Assembly (NCBI GenBank): GCA_963204975.1
Contig: CAUJJC010000242.1
Coordinates: 1 to 33,754, forward strand
Reading direction: 5' to 3'
Length of the DNA: 33,754 bases
From: Verrucomicrobiota bacterium
Lineage (GTDB): Bacteria; Verrucomicrobiota; Verrucomicrobiia; Verrucomicrobiales; Verrucomicrobiaceae
Shown: positions 15,357 to 23,117 of the stretch, in pieces
Numbering within the stretch: position 1 is the stretch's first letter
Layout of the letters: each line of letters opens with the position of its first letter
The notes under the pieces: model-generated
The model's input: only the letters and a program-made list of their open reading frames with translations
Told to the model about the DNA's origin: nothing
The model's database searches: none
Made by a program: the position numbers and the translations under genes

Positions 15357-17072
15357 TCAGTCAGGATTGGTGGTCGAGGTCTGGGTGGCAGGTGTGAAGA
15401 CGAGGTTCGCTCCGGCAGGAATGCTGCTGCCACTGATGACCGAACCCGCACCATAGACGACCCCATTGATGGTGAGCGTGCCTGATTGAATGACAATGTT
15501 CCCCGTATAGGTGTTACTGCCATTGGCCACGGTCGTTACACCGATCAATCCCTGGCCGCCTTTGAGCAGCGTTTGTCCTGTGGTGCTCAAGGAATCGGAC
15601 ATGGCAAAGTTGGCCGTGGTAGCACCTGTGCCTCCGATGGTGAGTGCTCCGGTCCAGTCGCTCACTGATGCACCATTGACCACCAGCGAACTCGCTGACG
15701 ACGGGGTCGAACGCAGAGTGCCACCGGTCACACTTGAATCCGTCGAGAATGACGAAGCGATGAGGGGGAAATGGAGGTTCCCTCCGTATCCGGGAGGCAA
15801 AATGATGTCGATGGGCAGCTGCTTGGATAGCTCCGAGGGGACGGTGGAATGGGTTGGAGCATTGAAATTCGGGCTGATGGTGAGCTGCGTTCCGTCGCCA
15901 GCGGGCACTGCGGTGATGAGCAGATCAGCATTCGCAGCTTGCGCCGACGTGGGAATCGTCGAGCCCGGATCAACGCGAATCACCGCAGCAGAGGCGGGAG
16001 CCGCCTTGGCCTTCTCGCTCGCCTCTTCAGCCGTGAGCACGCGACTGGTGTCGTTTGGCTTGGCAGGGGAAAGGTAGGCAAAGAAGGAAAGGTCCGGCAG
16101 CGCCCTCACCTGATGCCGGGAGTCGGCCATGAGGGCGAGGGCTTCGAACTGGGCGTTGGTGCCTCGTAGCGTGTCTTCATCGTCATCGTCGCTGACTATG
16201 CCGAGAGCACGGGCGTCTTCGAGGAGTTCGGCTAGCTGGGTGTGCCGTCCAAGGCCGTCGGCAGCGAGGAGAGAACGAGTGGTCTTCCGTTGCTCGATCT
16301 GATGAAGGCCATCCTTGCGGGTGTTGAGCACCACGCTGGTGTCAGTCGCCAGGACTTCACATCCGGCGAGAGCCGCCACGGCACGCAAGGCCTTCATGAA
16401 ACTGATGGCTCCCGATTTGAAGCTCACCTCGCGATTCATCGCACTCGCGGGCAGCACGACGCGGAGTTGGTCGAGTTGCGAAGTTCGGCCAAAGTTCAAG
16501 GCACGCAGTTGTGCTTCCATTTGCCTCACAGCATCCTGGAGAAGCACCTTATCGAGCTGCACGGAGGTGAGGAAAAACTCGTCCAGGTGCTGCGGAAGAG
16601 GACGTGGTTTGGCGGCAGTCGTGGCCGTAGCGGCTATGGTCGCGGGTGGAGCGATCAGCACGCGATCACGCTTGGACTGGACTTTGCCTTGCGTGGACGA
16701 GACCGGCTTTGATTGAGATGTCGTGGCAGCGATGTCCGATGGCGGATTGCCTTGCGGCCAGAGCATCCAGATGATGCTGCCGAACAAGACGAACCCAGCG
16801 GCGAGCTTGGCTGTGCGGACCATCTTGCGCCGATGCTGATACCGGGCGGTTTTCTCATCGGCCACCGCGCACACGATGGCCTCGCGGGCCACGGATTGGG
16901 AGGTGCTCTCCATGAGCGATTCGAACCGAGCCAGCTCAGCGAAGGCACGCGCGTTCTCCGGGTTGGCTTTGATCGCTGCCCAAAGTCGTGCGGCCTCGTC
17001 AGGCGTGGCGATGCCATCCAGCCACCGGGTGGCCAGTTCAGCAAAGTCAGCGCTGGGCGGAAGGGACGACAT
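15357..17072 (-). CDS. Anti-sigma (FecR-like) N-terminus fused to an autotransporter-type beta-strand repeat region
   Basis: The 571-residue protein starts with a cytoplasmic helical region typical of anti-sigma/FecR-type regulators: FAELATRWLDGIATPDEAARLW, then NPENARAFAELARFESLM. One membrane segment follows at about 88-105. The periplasmic part has a STN/secretin-like section (about 160-270) and a low-complexity Ser/Thr/Ala region. The final part is glycine- and Thr-rich and ends in an autotransporter-associated beta-strand repeat (about 515-545, TYTGNIVIQSGTLTI). The sigma gene ends 8 nt upstream of its start, so the pair is transcribed together. The likely role is to hold that sigma factor until an envelope signal arrives. 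The surface repeat fusion is unusual for an anti-sigma protein. Confidence 0.65.
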   Translation of the reverse strand: MSSLPPSADFAELATRWLDGIATPDEAARLWAAIKANPENARAFAELARFESLMESTSQSVAREAIVCAVADEKTARYQHRRKMVRTAKLAAGFVLFGSIIWMLWPQGNPPSDIAATTSQSKPVSSTQGKVQSKRDRVLIAPPATIAATATTAAKPRPLPQHLDEFFLTSVQLDKVLLQDAVRQMEAQLRALNFGRTSQLDQLRVVLPASAMNREVSFKSGAISFMKALRAVAALAGCEVLATDTSVVLNTRKDGLHQIEQRKTTRSLLAADGLGRHTQLAELLEDARALGIVSDDDDEDTLRGTNAQFEALALMADSRHQVRALPDLSFFAYLSPAKPNDTSRVLTAEEASEKAKAAPASAAVIRVDPGSTIPTSAQAANADLLITAVPAGDGTQLTISPNFNAPTHSTVPSELSKQLPIDIILPPGYGGNLHFPLIASSFSTDSSVTGGTLRSTPSSASSLVVNGASVSDWTGALTIGGTGATTANFAMSDSLSTTGQTLLKGGQGLIGVTTVANGSNTYTGNIVIQSGTLTINGVVYGAGSVISGSSIPAGANLVFTPATQTSTTNPD

Positions 17073-17080
17073 GAGCGGCC

Positions 17081-17608
17081 TTAGAGCAGATTGTTGGTTT
17101 GGTTGAGCCTACGGGTGACGCAATCGCGGAGCTGCTTGCGCAGTCGGCTGAGTGCCTGGTAGATCGAGTCGGCAGACATGCCGGTGTGATCGGAGATCTC
17201 TTCAATGCTCTGACCTCGGGCGTAGCGATCAGCTACGAGCGTGCCGGAACGCTGGGGGAGTTGCTGAATGCATTGCTGAAGCGCACGTTCGCGGGCCTGC
17301 CAGGCATCGGAGGTCTGCTCGGGCTCGAAGGCGAGGGCGAGTTCCTCAATGATCTCAGGAGGCATCGACTCGGGGAGCTTGGACCGAAGGCGGAAATCCT
17401 CCAGGATCTTGCGCGCAGCGATGCCTCGTGCCCAGGCCCCGAAGGGCCGGGTGGGGTCATACTTTTGAAAGCTCTTCCAGAGAATCATGGACACCTCCTG
17501 AAAGACGTCCTCGCGGGCCGCCGGATCGCGAACCATCGCTCCGATGAAGGCGCGCAGGTCAGGCTGCGCGGCCAGGAAGAGCGGTAGGAAACGATCCGGG
17601 TGATTCAT
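17081..17608 (-). CDS. Sigma-70 family (ECF-like) sigma factor, Rhodopirellula/Verrucomicrobium type
   Basis: The 175-residue protein has sigma region 2 (LRAFIGAMVRDPAAREDVFQEVSMILWKSF, then FGAWARGIAARKILEDFRLR) and region 4 (GQSIEEISDHTGMSADSIYQALSRLRKQLRDC). The length and the DVFQEV/FGAWARGIA pattern fit the small sigma family described from Rhodopirellula and Verrucomicrobium. It is the first gene of a two-gene unit with the membrane anti-sigma-like protein. A palindrome 54 bp upstream (17662-17684) may be part of its promoter or operator. Small sigma factors of this kind often activate their own operon. Confidence 0.88.
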   Translation of the reverse strand: MNHPDRFLPLFLAAQPDLRAFIGAMVRDPAAREDVFQEVSMILWKSFQKYDPTRPFGAWARGIAARKILEDFRLRSKLPESMPPEIIEELALAFEPEQTSDAWQARERALQQCIQQLPQRSGTLVADRYARGQSIEEISDHTGMSADSIYQALSRLRKQLRDCVTRRLNQTNNLL

Positions 17609-17661
17609 TCAGTCGGGGCAGAGGCGAGGAGTCTTCGCTTCTCCTTGCGGCAGGAACCAGG

Positions 17662-17684
17662 TTTCTGACAAGAAATGTCAGAAA
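17662..17684. promoter_or_regulatory. Palindrome TTTCTGAC-N7-GTCAGAAA upstream of the sigma gene
   Basis: This is a perfect inverted repeat with 8-bp arms and a 7-nt spacer. It lies 54 bp upstream of the sigma-factor ATG (minus strand) and 13 bp beyond the end of the esterase gene. No T-run follows on the minus strand, so it does not look like an intrinsic terminator. A regulator-binding site for the sigma operon is the preferred reading. It remains weakly supported. Confidence 0.35.
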
Positions 17685-17697
17685 ATTTCAGACCGCA

Positions 17698-18630
17698 CTA
17701 CTCAGCTCGCTTCAGGGCCGGGGCACCCTCGGTCAGTTTCAAGGTGGGAGCACCGGTCAGATAGCCGAGCGAGGTGAGGAATTCATCGGCCTTGTGCGCC
17801 GTCACATGAGACCAGGGAGCACGATTGAAGAAGCCATGTGCCTGCCCATCAGCGACCCATAGCTCCGCTTTCAGCTCGAGCGGCTTTGCTTTGGCCAGAT
17901 ACCCGCGCGCGCCCTGGATCAAGGCATCGTCGGAGCCGAAGAACATGATGGCCGGCGGCACTCCCGCCTTGATGAAACGATTGGGCGTGATGGCCTCGGC
18001 TTTCGTCTTGGCCTCCTGTGAGGCACCTCGCTGCGCGGCCAGCTCATCAATGTTGAGCGCGGGATTGAAGAGCACCATCGCATTGGGCTTGGCCGAGATC
18101 GACTTGTCATCGCTCTCGGCATCAAAGGCATCCACCAGGGCCGTGCAGGCAGCGATGTGGCCACCCGCCGATCCGCCGCTGGCGATCACCTTGCCCGGAT
18201 CGATGCCCAGCTCGGCGGCATGTTGACGAAGGTAACGCACGGCGCTCTTCGCATCCTCCACACACTTGTCGGGCGTGGTGTGATGGATCGACTCAATGCG
18301 GTAGTCCGCACTCGCGGCGACCATGCCACGCGAGGCGAAGTAGTCGCTCTGGGCAACGAACTGGGTGTAACTGCCATTCTTCCATCCGCCACCGAAGAAG
18401 AACACGATGGCCGGGCGCTTGTCCGTGGGTTTCCAGTCTGTCGGAAGTGCAAAGTGCAGCTTCAGCTCACCCTGAGGAGTCGTCTTGTAAACTCGGTCCT
18501 CGTGTTTCACCGCCACGTCTGTCATCGGAGGTGCTGCGTTCTTGCCCTTGGATTTCGCTTTGGCCTTCTGGGCGTGAACAGCGCAAGGAAGGGCGGACAG
18601 AAGCAGCAGGCTGATGAGTAGTCGGGACAT
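17698..18630 (-). CDS. Secreted alpha/beta hydrolase, BD-FAE/acetyl-esterase type
   Basis: The 310-residue protein has a signal peptide (residues 1-20) and a basic linker. Its alpha/beta hydrolase domain resembles BD-FAE/xylan esterases. The oxyanion motif reads FFFGGGW (77-83) where relatives have HGGG. The nucleophile Ser154 sits in SGGSAGGH, Asp234/235 in FFGSDDAL, and His265 in GQAHGFF. These enzymes remove acetyl, feruloyl or similar esters from plant or algal polysaccharides. It lies 42 nt downstream of the PSD1 gene on the same strand, so the two are probably co-transcribed. Substrate is inferred only from family. Confidence 0.85.
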   Translation of the reverse strand: MSRLLISLLLLSALPCAVHAQKAKAKSKGKNAAPPMTDVAVKHEDRVYKTTPQGELKLHFALPTDWKPTDKRPAIVFFFGGGWKNGSYTQFVAQSDYFASRGMVAASADYRIESIHHTTPDKCVEDAKSAVRYLRQHAAELGIDPGKVIASGGSAGGHIAACTALVDAFDAESDDKSISAKPNAMVLFNPALNIDELAAQRGASQEAKTKAEAITPNRFIKAGVPPAIMFFGSDDALIQGARGYLAKAKPLELKAELWVADGQAHGFFNRAPWSHVTAHKADEFLTSLGYLTGAPTLKLTEGAPALKRAE

Positions 18631-18672
18631 GGCGCTGTGACGATGGACCGTCTCGCGGTCTTTCAGTTCCTG

Positions 18673-21153
18673 CTAATTCAGATACCTGAACTCCGCGCTG
18701 GCGAAGAGGCTCTGACAGAAAGCACTGAGCGCGACGCCTTGAGCCTGCTTCTTCGCTTCCTCGCTGGCTTTGCCTTTGAGATACTGATCGGTGAATCGCT
18801 GGAAGAAGCTACGCATGGCCTGGCCCTCTTCCGCTGTCGGATGACGCCCATAGGCCAGCTCGTAGGCCTTGATAAAACGATCTTGCGGGCTTTTCACCTC
18901 CATCGCATCCAGGCGTCTGGCGAAGGCATCCGCAGCGGCGATGGCCTGAGGATTGTTCATCAGATACAAGCTCTGCGAGGGCACATTGGTGCTGTCACGC
19001 TGGCTGGAAACCAGACTCGCGTCCGGGAAGTCGAAGAGGCTCAGTGACTCGGGGATCTGATCGCGAATGATCGGCATGAACACACTGCGGTAGGTCTGAG
19101 GCTCCGTGAGCACTTCGCGTGCGAGTGTGATCAAGCCCTGCCTACCATCGCCAGCGCGAGCCACTGGCGAGCCATCGACTGGATACAAATTGAGCGTGCC
19201 TGCGACGGCCAGCATCGCATCGCGAATGGCTTCGGCTTCCAGGCGACGCTTGCTCATGCGCCAGTGCGTTTTGTTGTCAGGATCGACGGCGTAGTTCGCT
19301 TCGTTGTGCTGCGAGCTGAGCTGATACGTGCGGGTTAGCATGATCTCCTTGATCATGCGTTTGATGCTCCAGCCATTCTCCATGAAGCGAACAGCAAGGT
19401 AGTCGAGCAGCGCCTGGTTGGTGGGGGCCATGCCCTTGGTGCCGAAGTTGTCTGGCGTAGTGACGATGCCCTCGCCAAAGAGGTGCAGCCAGATGCGGTT
19501 GACCATCACTCGTGAGGTGAGGGGATTATCCTTGCTCGCGATCCACCAGGCGAGGTCGAGTCGTCCGCTGCCCTGTCCAATATTGAGTGGCTCGCCCTCG
19601 GCACATAGCACCTCGACGAGGCCACGTGGAATGGTGTTGTTGGTGGGCTGATTGGGATCACCGCGCAGCATGATCGGAGTGTTCACCGGAGTCTTTTCAA
19701 AGGTGCCCATCACCAGAGTGCGTGGCGTGCCATCATCGCGGAAGAGCTTCGCATCGCCCTCGGCCTGCGAGGCGCGATCCTGCGCCTGACGGATGCGCTG
19801 GAAGTTGGCCGCTGGATCATCTTTGCCGCCTTTCCGCCGCAATTCGGCCACTTGTGCGAGGGCGTCGCGTTGTGCTGCACTAGCCTCTTCGGCACGTTGC
19901 TTGAGGATCGCCACCTCACTGGGGCTGATTTTGGCAAGTGCAGGCGCGAGTCCCGCTGCGTCATCGAGTTCGATGAGGTCGCTGGGGTGATTGTTCTGCA
20001 ACTGGCGATGCGTGCCGTAGAGCGTCTCGGTGCTGAGGAAGATGCCCGCGAGCGCGTAGTAGTCGCGCTGGCCAATGGGATCGAATTTGTGATCGTGGCA
20101 GCGAGCACAGGCGATCGTGAGCCCGAGCATGGCCTGCGAGACGGCATCGATTTGTTCATCCACGACATCCATGCGGAACTGCCGTGCTTCGCGGGTGTTG
20201 TGCGACTTGGCACCGATGGCGAGGAAGCCTGTGGCAACGATCTGCTCGCCCTGCTGGCGCTTGTCCTCATACTTCAGCAAGTCACCGGCGATCTGTTCCT
20301 TGAGGAACTGGTCATACGGCTTGTCCTTGTTGAACGCGTCGATCACATAGTCGCGATAACGCCAGGAATGAGGGTAGAGCACATTGGTCTCCTTGCCGCT
20401 CGATTCTGCATAACGAGCCACATCCAGCCAATGCCTGCCCCAGCGCTCGCCGAACCGTGGCGAGTCGAGGTATTGCTCGATCACGTTTTTGACCGCATTG
20501 GGCGAGGTGTCAGTCAGGAAGGCGGTGATCTCATCGGGGGTGGGCGGCAGTCCTGTGAGATCGAAAGCGATGCGTCGAATGAGCGTCCGTCGATCTGCGT
20601 CAGCGACTGGCGACAGACCCTTGGCCTCCATGTCCGCGAGGGTGAACTTGTCGATGTCCGTGCGTGGCCATTCGGCATTCTTGGTGGCAGGAGGCGATGA
20701 CTTGGTCGGCTTCTGGAAAGCCCAGTGCTCGCGCCCTTTCTTCACGTCGATCTTGGACTTGGGTGCCTCGGCGATGGTCGTTGAAACACGCGGATCGGGA
20801 GCGCCCATCTCGATCCACTTCTTGAAGTTGGCGAGCACCTCGTCTGGCAGCTTCTCCTTCGGAGGCATCTGCATGTCCTCGTTCGTCCACGTCATCGCTT
20901 CGTAGATCGAACTCGCCGCCACATTGCCCGGCACGACACCCGCCTTGCCCGACTCACCGCCGCGCAGCGTGGCTTCTTTGGTGTCGAGTGTGAGACCACC
21001 TTTGCGCTTCTGATCCTTGGCGCTGTGGCACTTGTAGCAGGCGTCGTTGAGAACCGGGCGAATGTTCTTCTCGAAGAACGCTGTCTGCTCAGGTGTGACC
21101 TCCGCCGCGAGGGCGGGCAAGCTGGCGAGGAAAACAAAAGCTATGGACTTCAT
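18673..21153 (-). CDS. PSD1 protein: c-type cytochrome with DUF1549 and DUF1553 domains
   Basis: The 826-residue secreted protein has a signal peptide (1-17) and a planctomycete-type cytochrome c domain with heme site CYKCH (39-43) and a later MPPKE methionine loop. DUF1549 (about 150-355) and DUF1553 (about 520-780, TSRVMVNRIWLHLFGEGIV) follow. This architecture (PSD1) is highly amplified in Planctomycetes and Verrucomicrobia, usually beside a DUF1501 or sulfatase gene, and is linked to complex polysaccharide use. Its exact reaction is unknown. Here the partner is the esterase gene 42 nt downstream, and no DUF1501 gene is in the window. Start 21153 fits the signal peptide; ATG 21207 would place extra residues before it. 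Confidence 0.88.
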   Translation of the reverse strand: MKSIAFVFLASLPALAAEVTPEQTAFFEKNIRPVLNDACYKCHSAKDQKRKGGLTLDTKEATLRGGESGKAGVVPGNVAASSIYEAMTWTNEDMQMPPKEKLPDEVLANFKKWIEMGAPDPRVSTTIAEAPKSKIDVKKGREHWAFQKPTKSSPPATKNAEWPRTDIDKFTLADMEAKGLSPVADADRRTLIRRIAFDLTGLPPTPDEITAFLTDTSPNAVKNVIEQYLDSPRFGERWGRHWLDVARYAESSGKETNVLYPHSWRYRDYVIDAFNKDKPYDQFLKEQIAGDLLKYEDKRQQGEQIVATGFLAIGAKSHNTREARQFRMDVVDEQIDAVSQAMLGLTIACARCHDHKFDPIGQRDYYALAGIFLSTETLYGTHRQLQNNHPSDLIELDDAAGLAPALAKISPSEVAILKQRAEEASAAQRDALAQVAELRRKGGKDDPAANFQRIRQAQDRASQAEGDAKLFRDDGTPRTLVMGTFEKTPVNTPIMLRGDPNQPTNNTIPRGLVEVLCAEGEPLNIGQGSGRLDLAWWIASKDNPLTSRVMVNRIWLHLFGEGIVTTPDNFGTKGMAPTNQALLDYLAVRFMENGWSIKRMIKEIMLTRTYQLSSQHNEANYAVDPDNKTHWRMSKRRLEAEAIRDAMLAVAGTLNLYPVDGSPVARAGDGRQGLITLAREVLTEPQTYRSVFMPIIRDQIPESLSLFDFPDASLVSSQRDSTNVPSQSLYLMNNPQAIAAADAFARRLDAMEVKSPQDRFIKAYELAYGRHPTAEEGQAMRSFFQRFTDQYLKGKASEEAKKQAQGVALSAFCQSLFASAEFRYLN

Positions 21154-21213
21154 CGTGGCGGTGGCGGGTTCATTCCCTTCAACACCAGCCGCCGCGATGA
21201 GTTGCACTTCTGG

Positions 21214-22533
21214 CTAGGCCTTGGTCACCTGACCGGGCTTTGCGGGAGCGCCAGCGAGGGCATTGCGCGTGTCGATGATGGTGTCGGCCCAGGCGAGCAG
21301 CTCGTCCTTGTTGAACTTGCTATGCCACGTCGAGATGATGACTGCATCGTAGCTCTTCACGCTGGCTTCGGTCCACTCAGCGCTCTTGCGACCACGCCAA
21401 TACGGATGCTTCCGCACCGGGCGGATCTGCGGCACATGAGGATCATAGAACTCGGGCTCCGCGCCGTGATCGAGAAGCTGATCGAGGATGTGAAAGCTCG
21501 GCGACTCGCGTTCGTCGTCCACGTCCGCCTTGTAGGCCAGTCCCATGACCAAGATTTTGGCACCATTGAGCGCCTTCTTCTTCTTGCGGCTGAGGACTTC
21601 GGCAGTGCGACGCACCACATACTCAGGCATCGCCTCATTGATCTCTCCTGCGATCTCGATGAAGCGCGTGTGGATGCCATACTCCTTTGCTTTCCACGTC
21701 AGATAGAAGGGATCAACCGGGATGCAGTGTCCGCCGATGCCGGGGCCGGGATAGAATGCTTTGAAGCCGAAGGGCTTGGTGGCGGCGGCGTTGATCACCT
21801 CCCACACGTCGATGCCCATCTTGTCGGCCACCATCTTCATCTCATTCACGAGGCCGATGTTCACGCTGCGGTAAATGTTCTCCAGCAGCTTGGCGAACTC
21901 GGCAACGGCAGGCGAGCTGACGGGCACGATGTTCTCGAAGGCGGCCATGTAGAGCGCCTTGCCCACCTCGATGCACGCGGGCGTGGTGCCGCCGACGATC
22001 TTGGGAATCTTGTGACTTGGGAAGTCCTTGTTGCCTGGATCTTCACGTTCGGGTGAGAAGAGCAGGAAGTAATCCTGGCCAATGGTGAATCCCTTCGCTT
22101 CGATGCGAGGCTGGAGTTCCTCCTTCGTCGTGCCGGGATAGGTGGTGCTCTCGAGGCTCATGACTTGACCCGCACGAATGTAAGGCAGGACGGCTTCCAC
22201 TGTGTTGATCACATAGCTCAGGTCCGGTGCATGATGCTGGTCGAGCGGCGTGGGCACACAAATGATGAGAGCATCACACGAGGCCGACTGAGAAAAGTCC
22301 GTGGTGGCTTCAAACAAGCCCTTGTTCTTCACCTCGGCGATCTCCGATGAGGGAATGTGCTCGATGTAGCTCCGACCTTCATTGATGGCAGTTGTCTTCC
22401 GGGTGTCGATGTCGAGGCCGAGAACCTTGTAGCCGTTGCGGTTGAAATTCAGCGCGAGCGGAAGGCCTACATACCCCAGGCCAAGGATGCCTATACGGGC
22501 GGATTTGTTGTTGATTTTTTCGAGCGTGGTCAT
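21214..22533 (-). CDS. UDP-N-acetyl-hexosamine 6-dehydrogenase, WbpA-like
   Basis: The 439-residue nucleotide-sugar dehydrogenase has an N-terminal NAD-binding fold (IGILGLGYVGLPLALNF, 14-30). The middle part contains FSPEREDPGN (159-168), as in WbpA-type enzymes. The catalytic Cys270 is in GPGIGGHCIPVDPFYL. A C-terminal UDP-binding domain has YKADVDDERESPSFHIL. These enzymes oxidise UDP-GlcNAc or a relative twice at C6 to a uronic acid, using two NAD+, and feed surface polysaccharide synthesis. WbpA-like specificity is suggested by the EREDPGN pattern but is not proved. It lies between the PSD1 and cupin genes on the same strand. Confidence 0.88.
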   Translation of the reverse strand: MTTLEKINNKSARIGILGLGYVGLPLALNFNRNGYKVLGLDIDTRKTTAINEGRSYIEHIPSSEIAEVKNKGLFEATTDFSQSASCDALIICVPTPLDQHHAPDLSYVINTVEAVLPYIRAGQVMSLESTTYPGTTKEELQPRIEAKGFTIGQDYFLLFSPEREDPGNKDFPSHKIPKIVGGTTPACIEVGKALYMAAFENIVPVSSPAVAEFAKLLENIYRSVNIGLVNEMKMVADKMGIDVWEVINAAATKPFGFKAFYPGPGIGGHCIPVDPFYLTWKAKEYGIHTRFIEIAGEINEAMPEYVVRRTAEVLSRKKKKALNGAKILVMGLAYKADVDDERESPSFHILDQLLDHGAEPEFYDPHVPQIRPVRKHPYWRGRKSAEWTEASVKSYDAVIISTWHSKFNKDELLAWADTIIDTRNALAGAPAKPGQVTKA

Positions 22534-22552
22534 GGGGGAAAAGATGAAGTAG

Positions 22553-22624
22553 GAAGGATGAAAAAGAGGGCTGTCAGGCTGATGGGTTTGGAGAGTGAAT
22601 TTCAGACTTTATCATTCATCCTTC
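22553..22624. repeat. Inverted repeat with GAAGGATGAA / TTCATCCTTC arms, copy 1
   Basis: GAAGGATGAA (22553-22562) and its exact complement TTCATCCTTC (22615-22624) bracket about 52 nt. The right arm supplies the last codons and stop of the cupin gene. The same 10-bp arms occur at 24459-24520, so this belongs to a dispersed family. Verrucomicrobia intergenic regions often carry this type of sequence (from memory). It sits between cupin and dehydrogenase genes. Confidence 0.55.
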
Positions 22625-23038
22625 GGCCTTTCTCAGTGACCTCCAAGGCTCCTCCTGGGACATGTCCACGATGCCCGGCTCATCAGCCTTGGCAGGGGAG
22701 AGGATGGCGAGGAAGACGAGCTTTTCGTCGAAGGGATTGTAGGTGCCATGAACCTCGCCCATCGGGATGAAGGCGACATCTCCCGGCCCGAGGATGCGCT
22801 TCTCATTGCCAACCCATTGCTCAGCCTTGCCACTGATGACGTAGATGATCTCCTCGCGAGTAGGATGGCAATGGAACGGGTGGTCGCGCCCGGGTTCCAT
22901 ATTGGCCCGCACGAGCATGAGGTGCTCATTATTGACGATGTCACCACGACACAGCCACTCCTCCAAGGTCCATGGAGAAAGGAAATCCACCTTCTCAGAG
23001 GCGGTGACAAAACGACGGTTGGCGATGGAGTCAGACAT
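22616..23038 (-). CDS. Small cupin-domain protein
   Basis: This is a 140-residue single-domain cupin. The first motif gives metal ligands His56, His58 and Glu62 (HPFHCHPTREE). The second motif supplies His97 (GDVAFIPMGEVHGTYNP). Small cupins range from sugar isomerases to dioxygenases and sensors. This one has no diagnostic extra domain, so its activity is unknown. It lies between gltX and the UDP-sugar dehydrogenase on the same strand, so a sugar-related role is possible but only from position. ATG 23038 is favoured. The in-frame ATG at 23050 adds four residues. Confidence 0.8.
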   Translation of the reverse strand: MSDSIANRRFVTASEKVDFLSPWTLEEWLCRGDIVNNEHLMLVRANMEPGRDHPFHCHPTREEIIYVISGKAEQWVGNEKRILGPGDVAFIPMGEVHGTYNPFDEKLVFLAILSPAKADEPGIVDMSQEEPWRSLRKAEG

Positions 23039-23049
23039 GCGGAAAGCCA

Positions 23050-23103
23050 AACGATAAGGGCCTGCGCGAAAGCGCGCAAGTTCCGCGGCGGATGTTTATC
23101 GTT
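23050..23103. other. Nested inverted repeat in the gltX-cupin gap
   Basis: AACGATAA (23050-23057) and TTATCGTT (23096-23103) form an 8-bp outer stem. Inside is a GCGCGAAAGCGC hairpin with a GAAA loop. It lies just upstream of the cupin start on the minus strand. No T-run follows on that strand, so it is not an obvious terminator. It may be an RNA leader structure or a repeat remnant. Confidence 0.3.
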
Positions 23104-23117
23104 CTGGTCTGCCCTTG

